Below are positions 15,624 to 23,466 of a stretch of DNA of 34,504 nucleotides, piece by piece. Within the stretch, counting starts at the first letter, position 1. Every line of letters starts with the position of its first letter. The translations under genes and the position numbers were made by a program. This stretch comes from SAR202 cluster bacterium (GTDB lineage: Bacteria > Chloroflexota > Dehalococcoidia > Lucifugimonadales > GCA-2712585). The notes under the pieces were generated by a model, which was given only the letters and a program-made list of their open reading frames with translations, was not told where the DNA came from and did no database searches. Location: NCBI GenBank assembly GCA_016872285.1, contig VGZZ01000028.1, positions 1-34,504 on the forward strand, in the 5' to 3' direction.

Positions 15624-15652
15624 TTGACTACAACAACATGTTGTAGTAGTAT
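15624..15652 (+). promoter_or_regulatory. promoter with a 12-bp palindromic operator before zinc-ribbon/argJ
   Basis: TTGACT (15624-15629), 17 bases, TAGTAT (15647-15652). The spacer contains the perfect palindrome ACAACATGTTGT (15633-15644), set in CTACAAC/GTTGTAG arms. Transcription would begin close to the ATG at 15661, giving a nearly leaderless mRNA. The palindrome would let a repressor block the promoter; it does not resemble the E. coli ARG box. Confidence 0.5.
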
Positions 15653-15660
15653 TGGCCGCT

Positions 15661-17034
15661 ATGACACAACAGCGACATCTATGCGTGCATTGCGGGTACG
15701 AGTTTTACCCTCGAGTTGCGGACCCGAAGAAGTGCCCCAAGTGCCAGAAGGCGTGGCCCTTGAGGGCTCCCGCATCGCAGACACAACCACAATCGAGACA
15801 GAAGAAGGAGACGTTAATGGCCGGTGAGATTAAGACAATGGAAGGCGGGACGGTCACATCGCCCAAGGGGTTTGCGGCCGGGGCGGTATATGCGGGACTG
15901 AAGACCTACGCCCAGGACAAAGTGGACCTGGGGATACTTATGTCAAAGAGCCCGGCATCGGCGGCGGGAACGTACACGACCAACAAGCTGCGGTCGCCGT
16001 CGGTGACGGTGTCGCAGGAGAGAACGGACAAGGGGAAGGCCAGGGCGGTGGTAGTGAACAGCGGCATCGCCAACGCGTGCGTGGGGGAGCAGGGGTATAA
16101 GGACGCGGTAGCCATGGCAAAGAAGGCGGCGTCGCACATCGGTGTAAAGGAAGAAGAGGTGCTGACATGCAGCACGGGGCTCATAGGTGTGGAGCTGCCC
16201 ATGGCGTTGATTAACTCGGGCATCGACAAGATAAAGCTGACCGAGGACGGCGGGCACATGATGGCGCGGGCCATTATCACCACGGACACCCGCACCAAGG
16301 AGACGGCGGTGGCCTTCAAGCTGAACGGGAAGACGGTGACGGTGGGGGGCATGGCCAAGGGATCGGGCATGATACACCCCAACATGGCGACGATGCTGGG
16401 ATTTGTAACCACCGACGCTGAAGTGTCGCCAAGCCTGCTCCGGACGATGCTCAAGGAGGCGGTGGAGGTATCCTTCAACATGATCACGGTGGACGGGGAC
16501 ACCAGCACCAACGACACGGTGCTGTGCCTGGCCAACGGGGCGTCGGGGGCGGGACCTATCGCCAAAGGCAGCGAGGGAGCGAAGCTGTTGCAGAAGGCGC
16601 TGACGGAGGTGTGCACCTACCTGGCCAAGGAGATAGCGCGGGACGGCGAGGGCGCGACCAAACTCATCGAGGTCATCGTAGAGGGGGCGAAGTCGGAGGC
16701 GGAGGCCCGCAGCGCAGCCCGGACTATTGCCAGCTCAAGCCTGGTGAAAACGGCGGTACACGGCAACGACCCCAACTGGGGCCGGGTGGTGGCGGCGCTG
16801 GGCCGGAGCGAGTGCGACGTGGATGAGGGGAAGATTGCGCTGTATATCAATGAGGTCTGCATTATGGAAAGCGGGACGCCCATTGCGTTCCACAAGGACT
16901 CGATAGTTGCGTCGATGTCGGGGCCGAACGTGAGCTTCCGGGTGAAGCTGAACCTGGGGAAGGCGTCGGCGACGGCGTGGGGCTGCAACATGAGCGAAGA
17001 GTACGTGACATTCAATAGCGCGTACCACACTTAG
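15661..17034 (+). CDS. argJ: ArgJ glutamate N-acetyltransferase with in-frame N-terminal zinc ribbon
   Basis: The frame encodes a 52-residue zinc-ribbon module (CVHCGYEFYPRVADPKKCPKC, described as two CxxC pairs) and then, without a stop, complete ArgJ. ArgJ moves acetyl from N-acetylornithine to glutamate, and in some forms uses acetyl-CoA. It cleaves itself before a Thr, here in GSGMIHPNMATMLGF (Thr192 counted from the internal start). A second ATG at 15817 has AAGGAG six bases upstream and would give normal 405-residue ArgJ. So either a 457-residue fusion is made, or the zinc ribbon is translated into argJ while most ArgJ starts internally. ATG 15661 has no Shine-Dalgarno but fits a leaderless mRNA. 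Confidence 0.9.
   Translation: MTQQRHLCVHCGYEFYPRVADPKKCPKCQKAWPLRAPASQTQPQSRQKKETLMAGEIKTMEGGTVTSPKGFAAGAVYAGLKTYAQDKVDLGILMSKSPASAAGTYTTNKLRSPSVTVSQERTDKGKARAVVVNSGIANACVGEQGYKDAVAMAKKAASHIGVKEEEVLTCSTGLIGVELPMALINSGIDKIKLTEDGGHMMARAIITTDTRTKETAVAFKLNGKTVTVGGMAKGSGMIHPNMATMLGFVTTDAEVSPSLLRTMLKEAVEVSFNMITVDGDTSTNDTVLCLANGASGAGPIAKGSEGAKLLQKALTEVCTYLAKEIARDGEGATKLIEVIVEGAKSEAEARSAARTIASSSLVKTAVHGNDPNWGRVVAALGRSECDVDEGKIALYINEVCIMESGTPIAFHKDSIVASMSGPNVSFRVKLNLGKASATAWGCNMSEEYVTFNSAYHT
15803..15819 (+). promoter_or_regulatory. internal ribosome-binding site and start of canonical ArgJ
   Basis: GAAGGAGACGTTAATG: a strong Shine-Dalgarno at ideal distance from ATG 15817, inside the longer frame. 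It marks where family homology of ArgJ begins. Confidence 0.75.
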
Positions 17035-17410
17035 GCTATGGCAACGGTATCTTGTCTACTTAGGGGTGGCGATGAAAGAAGCCCCGCCCTATCATCCCGA
17101 CCCCCCTCTCTAACTCTCCCTCCTTCGGCAAGCTCAGGACAGGCTCTCAAGGGGGGAGAGGACCAGATAGGGAGTGCCAGAGGACTGAGGCTAGCCAGAT
17201 GGAATGTATCCATAGGGATTCACCCCTCATCCTGCGCCTTCTCCCACAAGGGGAGAAGGGATTTCCTTGATGCCAGTCAGTGCTTTCATGCACATCAAAC
17301 CTTCATTAACGCTAGTCCTCTTAAATGGGTAGAGTATCTGAGAGAGAGTAGCGCTCAACCCTATAGGGAATACTCTCAAGAAGATAGAACTGACATCAGG
17401 CTTTGCGGGA
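17035..17410. repeat. argJ-argB gap with repeats
   Basis: Holds CCCCCCTCTCTAACTCTCCC with a family C piece (CCTTCGGCAAGCTCAGGACA) and closing arm GGGGGGAGAGG (17100-17163). A family A copy follows at 17190-17261 (CCCCTCATCCTGCGCCTTC, hairpin CTTCTCCC/GGGGAGAAG). From 17270 to 17410 nothing is recognised. No gene is seen. Confidence 0.65.
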
Positions 17411-18217
17411 ATGGATGGAATCCCATTGAATAACCGGAGTGGCCCCATTGTCATTAAGATTGGGGGGAGCACCCTGGGGAGCCACGACACGACTATGGAG
17501 GACCTGGCGTGGATGCAGAGGGAGGGGCGTCAGGTGGTGGTGGTGCACGGCGGCGGGAAGGTCATATCGCAGTGGATGGAGAAGCAGGGGACGATACCGA
17601 AGTTCATCCGGGGCAACCGAGTGACGGACGGGCCGAGTCTGGAGATAGCGACGGCGGTACTGACGGGGCTGGTGAACAAGCAGCTGGTGGCGTCGCTGAC
17701 GAAGCTGGGGGTCAGGGCCATAGGGCTGAGCGGCGTCGATGGCGGGCTGCTGGAGTGCAAAATCGCGGACGCGGAACTGGGGTTTGTGGGGGAGGTGGTG
17801 AAGGTGGACCCGTGCGTAGTCGATAAGTCGCTGGAGGCGGGGTTTTTGCCGATGATCGCGCCCATTGGCCTTCATGTCAACGACGGGTCTAAGAACGCGG
17901 GGTGTTTGCTGAATATCAACGGGGACACAGTGACGGGGGATATCGCGAAGGCGCTGCGGGCGTCGAAACTGATATTTTTGACGGACGTGCCTGGAGTGAT
18001 GGACTCGGAGGGAAGGGTGGTGCCCCGGATGGGGGGTCGACAGGCGCAGATTTTCATAGGGTCAGGGATAGCGAGGGGAGGGATGATACCTAAGCTGGAG
18101 GCGTGCCTGAAGGCGATGCCGTTGGTGTCGGAGGCGGATATCATCGACGGGCGGCAGCCGGGAGCGCTGCGGCGGTGCGTGGAGGGGGAGGCGCTGGGGA
18201 CGCGGGTGAGGGGGTAA
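17411..18217 (+). CDS. argB: acetylglutamate kinase
   Basis: 268 residues, a normal length for the short form without an N-terminal arginine-sensing extension. ArgB phosphorylates N-acetylglutamate, the second step of arginine synthesis. Seen: VIKIGGS (14-20, Lys16), VVVHGGGK (43-50), the GLVNKQLVA stretch, and the C-terminal LTDVPGV and GGMIPKLEA motifs. ATG 17411 has only a weak GCGGGA upstream. It follows argJ in the same direction but a 376-base repeat-filled gap separates them. Confidence 0.94.
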   Translation: MDGIPLNNRSGPIVIKIGGSTLGSHDTTMEDLAWMQREGRQVVVVHGGGKVISQWMEKQGTIPKFIRGNRVTDGPSLEIATAVLTGLVNKQLVASLTKLGVRAIGLSGVDGGLLECKIADAELGFVGEVVKVDPCVVDKSLEAGFLPMIAPIGLHVNDGSKNAGCLLNINGDTVTGDIAKALRASKLIFLTDVPGVMDSEGRVVPRMGGRQAQIFIGSGIARGGMIPKLEACLKAMPLVSEADIIDGRQPGALRRCVEGEALGTRVRG

Positions 18218-18246
18218 GTGGAGGGGGGAGGATAGGTTAGCTTAAA

Positions 18247-18450
18247 TTAATCATCAATAAGATCAAGACCTAAGAGAACCGACCCAGAGAGACCGATTGA
18301 CACAGGTATTCCTTTTAGCCGCAACAGGCGCTCTCTAGCAATACCTGATCGAGCGAAGTTAATGCGTCTCTCTTCCCCGTCTATTTTGGCAACTAGCTCT
18401 TTGATCATTACCTTCATAATTATTCCAGTAAGCCAAAGCTCAGCGCTCAT
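18247..18450 (-). CDS. small protein of unknown function, divergent from the P63C gene
   Basis: 67 residues. ATG 18450 has a good GGAGG eight bases upstream. The sequence is a plausible small protein (VMIKELVAKIDGEERRINFA, then RLLRLKGIPVSIGLSGSVLL). Family unknown. It is A/T-rich like the P63C gene and is divided from it by a 192-base intergenic region with an operator-like repeat. Mobile accessory origin is inferred. Confidence 0.5.
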   Translation of the reverse strand: MSAELWLTGIIMKVMIKELVAKIDGEERRINFARSGIARERLLRLKGIPVSIGLSGSVLLGLDLIDD

Positions 18451-18571
18451 TTCTTTGCCTCCACTTCTTTTTGTGTCTCCAACGATCAGTGATTACCTGC
18501 CTATTCCCGCTAAACGCGAGCATGAAAAACGCCTTAAGATTATAGCAATAACGCTAAGGTATATGCGTACA

Positions 18572-18612
18572 CGAGCACGTATATTGACAATACGTGCTCG
18601 GGCTGGCATAAG
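18572..18612 (+). promoter_or_regulatory. promoter with inverted-repeat operator around the -35 box
   Basis: CGAGCACGTAT (18572-18582) and its exact complement ATACGTGCTCG (18590-18600) flank ATTGACA. TTGACA (18584-18589) is a perfect -35, and 17 bases on is CATAAG (18607-18612). The start codon of the P63C gene is 30 bases further. A dimeric repressor on these arms would cover the -35 box. Confidence 0.65.
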
Positions 18613-18642
18613 CTTTAGCAATTTTAGTCTGGTAAAGGAACC

Positions 18643-19773
18643 ATGGCAAACAAAGAGCTGAGGAAACACGCACAAGAACTTTCTCGAGTGGGAGCCTCAA
18701 AGGGTGGCTATGCGCGGGCACAAAAAATGACCAATGAGGAAAGACGCGAAAGTGCTAGGTTAGCCGCTCTCACAAGATGGGAAAAGATTAGCCCCGAACG
18801 CAGCCTATTAGTAGCAACTGAGAAAATCCCGTGGGCAGTTGCTGAAGGTGAACTTGGATTTCTGGATCGTTTGATACCGTGTGCTGTTCTAGATAACGGC
18901 CTTCGAGTACTCACACAGGAAGGTGTGCTAACAGCCCTAGGGAGAGCTGGTAAAGCAAAGGGTGGGGAAGGGGCCTCTACGGGAAACCTTCCCGCTGTAT
19001 TAAGAGCGCGAAACCTCGCTCCATTCATTACAGACGAGATAAGAGAGGCTACTCGTCCAATAATCTACAAGCCGTTGCTAGGTGGATATTCCTGGGCCGG
19101 TGGTCTAAGGGGAATAGCTTATGGATGCCGCTCAGATGCTCTTCCGATGATCTGCAAAGTTTACGTTGATGCTGAAAATTCTGGAGCACTTATAGCTACC
19201 CAGAAACACATCGCCGAAGCAGCTCGGAGGCTATCAGAGGCGCTCGCCAATGTAGCGATGGTCGCACTTATCGACGAAGCCACCGGTTACCAATCTATTA
19301 GAGCACACAACGAACTTCAGCGTATTTTAGAGGCCTACGTCTTACCTGAACATCGCCCTTGGGTTAGGGCTGTGCCAATTGAATTTACGAAGGAAATCTA
19401 CCGACTTTGGGGGTGGGATTTAAATGCCGACTCAACGCAAGGCCCTCGTTACGCAGGAAAGCTAATTCGAAAATATATCTACGAGATGCTCCCGAAAGGT
19501 GTGCTCGGTGAATTGGATAGACGCAACCCTCCCAATGAAAAGTGGCAGCGACCCAGAAAGCACCATCAATTTTTGACTGTTGAGATGGGATTGGAGCACT
19601 TTAAAGCTCAATTATCTGGGGTTATGGCACTCATGCGCGCCTCGGTAGATAAGCACGAGTTTGAGCGATTATTTAGGAGAGCGTATGACAAGGCTTTCCA
19701 GACTGAACTCCCATTAGAACTAGACGAGCCTACGAGGGTTGTCGCATTACCTAATCCAGTATCGGCCGTGTAA
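18643..19773 (+). CDS. P63C domain-containing protein
   Basis: 376 residues. The N-terminus is Lys/Arg-rich (ELSRVGASKGGYARAQKM). The C-terminal half matches the P63C domain of phage and accessory-island proteins: IDEATGYQSIRAHNELQRIL, then FTKEIYRLWGW, RYAGKLIRKYIYEMLP and LTVEMGLEHFKAQLSGVMAL. Biochemical role unknown; family members are linked to phages and plasmids. Codon use is clearly A/T-richer than argB upstream. ATG 18643 is preceded by TAAAGGAACC. The operator-type promoter just upstream suggests control by repression. Confidence 0.75.
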   Translation: MANKELRKHAQELSRVGASKGGYARAQKMTNEERRESARLAALTRWEKISPERSLLVATEKIPWAVAEGELGFLDRLIPCAVLDNGLRVLTQEGVLTALGRAGKAKGGEGASTGNLPAVLRARNLAPFITDEIREATRPIIYKPLLGGYSWAGGLRGIAYGCRSDALPMICKVYVDAENSGALIATQKHIAEAARRLSEALANVAMVALIDEATGYQSIRAHNELQRILEAYVLPEHRPWVRAVPIEFTKEIYRLWGWDLNADSTQGPRYAGKLIRKYIYEMLPKGVLGELDRRNPPNEKWQRPRKHHQFLTVEMGLEHFKAQLSGVMALMRASVDKHEFERLFRRAYDKAFQTELPLELDEPTRVVALPNPVSAV

Positions 19774-19800
19774 CATTATGAAGGTTCAAAGATCTATTAC

Positions 19801-20091
19801 GTGAACTCCTCTAAAAAGACCAAGACTAGCAAGTACACAGTCGTTCTTCTGGCGGACTCCTCCGGGGGCTATACGGCAGTCGTGCCCGCGTTGCCGGGGT
19901 GCGTGACGGAGGGCGAGACGGTGGAAGAGGCGCTAGAGATGGCGAAGGACGCCATAGAGCTTTCCTTAGAGTCGGCGCGGGAACACGATGAGGAAGTTGT
20001 GATAGAAGGGGACGGAACGGTTATAGCAACGGTTGAGGCTACCCTGCCTTCTGAGAGCGAGAGGAGAGTTAAGGCTACCAGCGGGAGTTAA
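19801..20091 (+). CDS. HicB-family antitoxin-like protein, no HicA partner seen
   Basis: 96 residues from a GTG. YTVVLLADSSGGYTAVVPALPGCVTEGETVEEALEMAKDAI is the standard HicB partial RNase-H-like fold (described here in two parts: the Tyr-Thr-Ala-Val-Val-Pro strand and the Leu-Pro-Gly-Cys turn). HicB normally neutralises the HicA mRNase. No HicA frame is adjacent. Instead, a DUF2971 gene begins 7 bases after the stop. It could be an orphan or form a new pair. Confidence 0.75.
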   Translation: MNSSKKTKTSKYTVVLLADSSGGYTAVVPALPGCVTEGETVEEALEMAKDAIELSLESAREHDEEVVIEGDGTVIATVEATLPSESERRVKATSGS

Positions 20092-20098
20092 AAGAAGC

Positions 20099-20824
20099 AT
20101 GCGACCGATCTGGGACGATCAGGACGTTGAGGACGAACCCCTGTGGAGGTACTTCCAGTCGGACCGGCTTCTGGCGGCCCTGCACTCCCGAACCCTCTAT
20201 TTCGCATCGGCCCGGCAATTCTCTGATCCCTTCGAGGGCGCCGTCGCCGTGCTGCCTCATGACACTCCAAGCGACCCACGCTACTCAGAACTCGAGGGCG
20301 CCGACCAAGCATTCGAGGAATTGCGCCGGCTCACGAAGATCAGTTGCTGGCATCGGGCCGACTACGAGTCCGATGCGATGTGGAAGCTCTACGCCGCTAC
20401 CGGCAAGGGGGTGGCGGTTCGCACGACGACTGAGCGTCTGCGTCGTGGGCTGTTGCCGTTTCGCTTGGCCCCACACTACGGCGAAGAGAAGCCGTACTGG
20501 GGTCCAGTCCGCTACGCGGATCTTCATCGTGAACGACTGCGCGTGAGTATGGAACGTAGGTTTTTCTACAAACATCGCGCGTTCGAGTGGGAGCGCGAAT
20601 ACCGAATAGCCATTTCGGTTCGAATGGCCGAGGAGTTCGGGGTTGCTGTGCCAGAGGACGGGATCGAGGTGGGTTTCGACCCCACCGTGCTGATCGAGTC
20701 TGTCTATCTGGGACCGGCCCTGACCGAAGCGGAGCGGGCGCGCTTCCGAGAGACGTGTGTTCAGGCCGGCCTGAAATGTCAGTTCGTTACGTCAACGCTT
20801 CTCGGAAAACCGCGATACGTGTAG
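20099..20824 (+). CDS. DUF2971-like protein
   Basis: 241 residues from ATG 20099, seven bases after hicB. The pattern LWRYFQSDRLLAALHSRTLY, FASARQFSDPFEGA, then ISCWHRADYESDAMWKLYA and GKGVAVRTT is that of DUF2971 proteins, whose role is unknown and which occur in variable genomic regions. An upstream in-frame start at 20033 overlaps hicB and is not needed. Coupling to hicB suggests one transcript. Confidence 0.7.
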   Translation: MRPIWDDQDVEDEPLWRYFQSDRLLAALHSRTLYFASARQFSDPFEGAVAVLPHDTPSDPRYSELEGADQAFEELRRLTKISCWHRADYESDAMWKLYAATGKGVAVRTTTERLRRGLLPFRLAPHYGEEKPYWGPVRYADLHRERLRVSMERRFFYKHRAFEWEREYRIAISVRMAEEFGVAVPEDGIEVGFDPTVLIESVYLGPALTEAERARFRETCVQAGLKCQFVTSTLLGKPRYV

Positions 20825-20886
20825 ATGGATTCCGTCTAACAACAGGATCTAGGTGACGGCCTTCGCGCCACGCATTATCCTGCGCG

Positions 20887-22188
20887 TCAGAGGCGCTGGT
20901 CCCCCTCAAACATATCCACAACCAGGGCGCCCCAGGTGAAGTTTTTGGCGCCCATGCCTTTGCCGGTGAGGGGGTTGTAGTATTCGCGGAAGCCTTGATG
21001 GAGGACCAGGTCCGTGGAGGCTTTGGCGATGACGTCGGCGACGCTTCCGTAGCCGTGGAGCCGCAGGCCTTTAGTGAGATACCAGTTGGTGCTCATCCAG
21101 GTGGGGCCTCGCCATAGGTAATGGTCGGAGGAGGGATGGAAGGAGGGCTCGCGGGCGGAGACGGAGGGGACGGGGTATCGGAGCCAGTATTCGTTGGGGT
21201 TGAGGATATGCTCTTTGACCAGACGCCCGGCGGACTCTTTAGGGAGGTGGGGGAGGATGAGGGGGAAGAGGGAGGTGACGGTGCTGGCGCGGAGGGGCGT
21301 CTCATGGCGGCCTGAGAGGTCGAAGTAGAGGCCGGTCTTGGGGTCGAGGCACCTGGTGAGGATAGCCTGCTCGGTGCGCTGGGCCAGCTTGTCCCAGGCG
21401 TCGGACTTACTGGTGTCGCCGACGACCCGGTATAGATGGGACAGGCTGTACGTGGCCTGGGCGTAGATACAGTTGACCAGGACATCTTCCACGCTGAAGG
21501 GCTGGGCGCGCTTCATGTGGTGGCCGTTGAAGCCGTGGCGCATATTCCAGAAGTCCAGGCGTCGGAGGGCGAACTCCAGGGAGGCGCGGTGCATGGGCGT
21601 CTTGTTGGAGATGCCGAGGACGGGGTCGTAGGATGGCTTATGGTCTACGCCGGACTCGTAGGGGGAGATGATGGAGATGAGGCCGTCGCCGTCAGGGTCG
21701 CGATGGGCGTCGAGCCATCGATGGTATAGGTCTACGCGGGGGAGCATTTCGTTGAGGAAGGCGGTGTCCTCGGTGGCCTGGAAGACGCGCTGGAGGGCGT
21801 AGGCGAGGACTGGCGGCTGGATAATGCCGCTGTGTCGAGGGCGGAGGCTGGGCCTGCTCTCCAGGTAGGCCCAGATTTCCAGGAAGGGCTTGCCGCCCCA
21901 GAAGATGATGTGGCCCATGAAGCCGTCAGGCTCCTGGGCAGAGACCAGGGAGAGGAGTTCTTCTTTGGCCTGTCTGGGGTCAAGGTGGGAGAGGGCGATG
22001 GCGTGGAAACAGGAGTCCCAGAACCACTGCCACTTGTACTTTGTCGGCGAAGGACAGGTGAAGTTATAGGTGCGATGGTATCGCGGGTCAATGCCCTGGC
22101 GCCGATTATGGAGGAGGGTGTCCAGGGCGGCGCGCCGGACCTCAATGTTGACGGAGTTGGGGGAAATGGAGGGAACGGGGCTGTCCAT
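20887..22188 (-). CDS. GH63-type glycoside hydrolase (mannosyl/glucosylglycerate hydrolase-like)
   Basis: 433 residues forming an (alpha/alpha)6-barrel. YKWQWFWDSCFHAIAL (51-66), GISNKTPMH (192-200), RGPTWMSTNWYL and the late FREYYNPLTGKGMGAKNFTW are typical of the GH63 group that hydrolyses mannosylglycerate or glucosylglycerate. These are compatible solutes. Candidate acid Asp182 (SGVDHKP) and base Glu402 (FREYYNP) are present. There is no signal peptide, so it acts on intracellular solutes. Trehalase-like GH37/GH63 specificity is the main alternative. Confidence 0.8.
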   Translation of the reverse strand: MDSPVPSISPNSVNIEVRRAALDTLLHNRRQGIDPRYHRTYNFTCPSPTKYKWQWFWDSCFHAIALSHLDPRQAKEELLSLVSAQEPDGFMGHIIFWGGKPFLEIWAYLESRPSLRPRHSGIIQPPVLAYALQRVFQATEDTAFLNEMLPRVDLYHRWLDAHRDPDGDGLISIISPYESGVDHKPSYDPVLGISNKTPMHRASLEFALRRLDFWNMRHGFNGHHMKRAQPFSVEDVLVNCIYAQATYSLSHLYRVVGDTSKSDAWDKLAQRTEQAILTRCLDPKTGLYFDLSGRHETPLRASTVTSLFPLILPHLPKESAGRLVKEHILNPNEYWLRYPVPSVSAREPSFHPSSDHYLWRGPTWMSTNWYLTKGLRLHGYGSVADVIAKASTDLVLHQGFREYYNPLTGKGMGAKNFTWGALVVDMFEGDQRL

Positions 22189-22361
22189 GTTTAGGCAGCG
22201 CTCTTGCGGATTCTAGCGCCGGCCATAGCGGGGCCGGACAAAGATTTTTGCAACACTATAGAAGCTTATCATGTAAAAAGGACCAGGCGCAGAGATAATA
22301 GGTTAGTGATTAGAGATAGAATAGCTCAGATATTAATTCTACGAGATGGACAAGGCTTCAG

Positions 22362-22865
22362 ATGCGATTTGAAGATTTACAGCCAGCGTTTGAGGCTGGG
22401 AGAGCGCCGATATTGCCACTGGAGGGCCGGTACAAGGGCAGGCTTCTGGCTTTAAGGGTCTTGCCGGGCTTTACGCAACTTATAGGGCTGGCGACCCGGC
22501 TGTACATGCCCTGGCGGGGAAAGGCGTTCGAGGCCGAGCAGGGCACTGGCTACAACATATTCTCTCGCAGCGCGCTATTGCCTTCCTATTTTCTCTGGCC
22601 GACGTATCGCGGGTATCGGAATGACGGCCCTACAACCTTTCGCTCCTTTTATTTTAAGACGTGGACGGGGACTGGGCTGATGGACCCGAGGACGCAGGTG
22701 CTGAAGATTGAGTACGCAGGGATGAAAAACCCGAAACTGAGCATTAGCCGGGTGCTGGATGAGGTGGTGGAGACGGAGGAGGGCCGGCTGCTGGGGAAGG
22801 CGCATTTGAAGTGGTGGTTTGGCGGGTGGCAGACGGTGGCGTTCTTTGAGATGGAGAAGTGGTGA
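22362..22865 (+). CDS. conserved-looking protein of unknown function
   Basis: 167 residues, soluble. It has an N-terminal RFEDLQPAFEAGRAPILPLE and a Trp-rich C-terminus (GKAHLKWWFGGWQTVAFFEM). I recognise no family. The next gene overlaps its stop in TGATG, so they are translated together and may act together. ACAAGG precedes the ATG at 22362. Confidence 0.6.
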   Translation: MRFEDLQPAFEAGRAPILPLEGRYKGRLLALRVLPGFTQLIGLATRLYMPWRGKAFEAEQGTGYNIFSRSALLPSYFLWPTYRGYRNDGPTTFRSFYFKTWTGTGLMDPRTQVLKIEYAGMKNPKLSISRVLDEVVETEEGRLLGKAHLKWWFGGWQTVAFFEMEKW

Positions 22866-23293
22866 TGGTGGGACTCTTAGACGCTGCGTCCCAGCGGGTC
22901 AGGGCGCTATCGAACAGGATGGGCACGGATGTGTGGTGGCGCCGGTGCATATCGGCGGCGCTGATTAACGGGGTGGTGTGGCTTACGCCGCCGCCTATTC
23001 ACCTGATATCCCTGTTCATGCCGTTCTTTAGCGGGTATTCGATAGCTTTGTCGCGCACGACGAAAGGGCTGGTGGAATCGCTGCAGATTGGGGTGGTGAT
23101 GGGGATGACGCTGGGGGGCGCGGCGATGGCGGCGGGGCTGGCTACGATTGGGGTCATATCCTGGCTCCTGTCTGGGATACCGACGATTTATTTAATCGTA
23201 GCCGTGTCTATAGGAGGAGGCATTGGGATTTACACGGGGACTGCGGCGTGCGCGGGGGCGCTGGTGGCGGCGGGACGAGAAAGGGCGAGGTAA
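22865..23293 (+). CDS. small membrane protein of unknown function
   Basis: 142 residues from the ATG that overlaps the previous stop codon (TGATG). About three to four hydrophobic helices, with many Gly and Ala (MTLGGAAMAAGLATIGVISW and IYLIVAVSIGGGIGIYTG). The stop TAA is supplied by the family E palindrome at 23282-23308, so the last four residues (RERA) are repeat-encoded. Function unknown. Confidence 0.6.
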   Translation: MVGLLDAASQRVRALSNRMGTDVWWRRCISAALINGVVWLTPPPIHLISLFMPFFSGYSIALSRTTKGLVESLQIGVVMGMTLGGAAMAAGLATIGVISWLLSGIPTIYLIVAVSIGGGIGIYTGTAACAGALVAAGRERAR

Positions 23294-23409
23294 CCTCGCC
23301 CCTACATTGCGGGGAAGCGTGGTTACGGAAGATTGAGCGAGGGTTGTAATGGGACCAGATCCCTCGACTACGTGCCGACGAGTACACCGTTACTACGCTC
23401 GGAGTGACA
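23282..23409. repeat. family E and family B repeats after the membrane-protein gene
   Basis: The 27-base E copy (23282-23308) is identical to 9262-9288. A B copy follows at 23358-23409 (GATCCCTCGACTACGTGCCG ... CTCGGAGTGACA). Confidence 0.8.
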
Positions 23410-23466
23410 ATCACACTTGTTTGTTATCCGCCACCGGCCTCAACCAACGCTAGGTATTAGATAACG

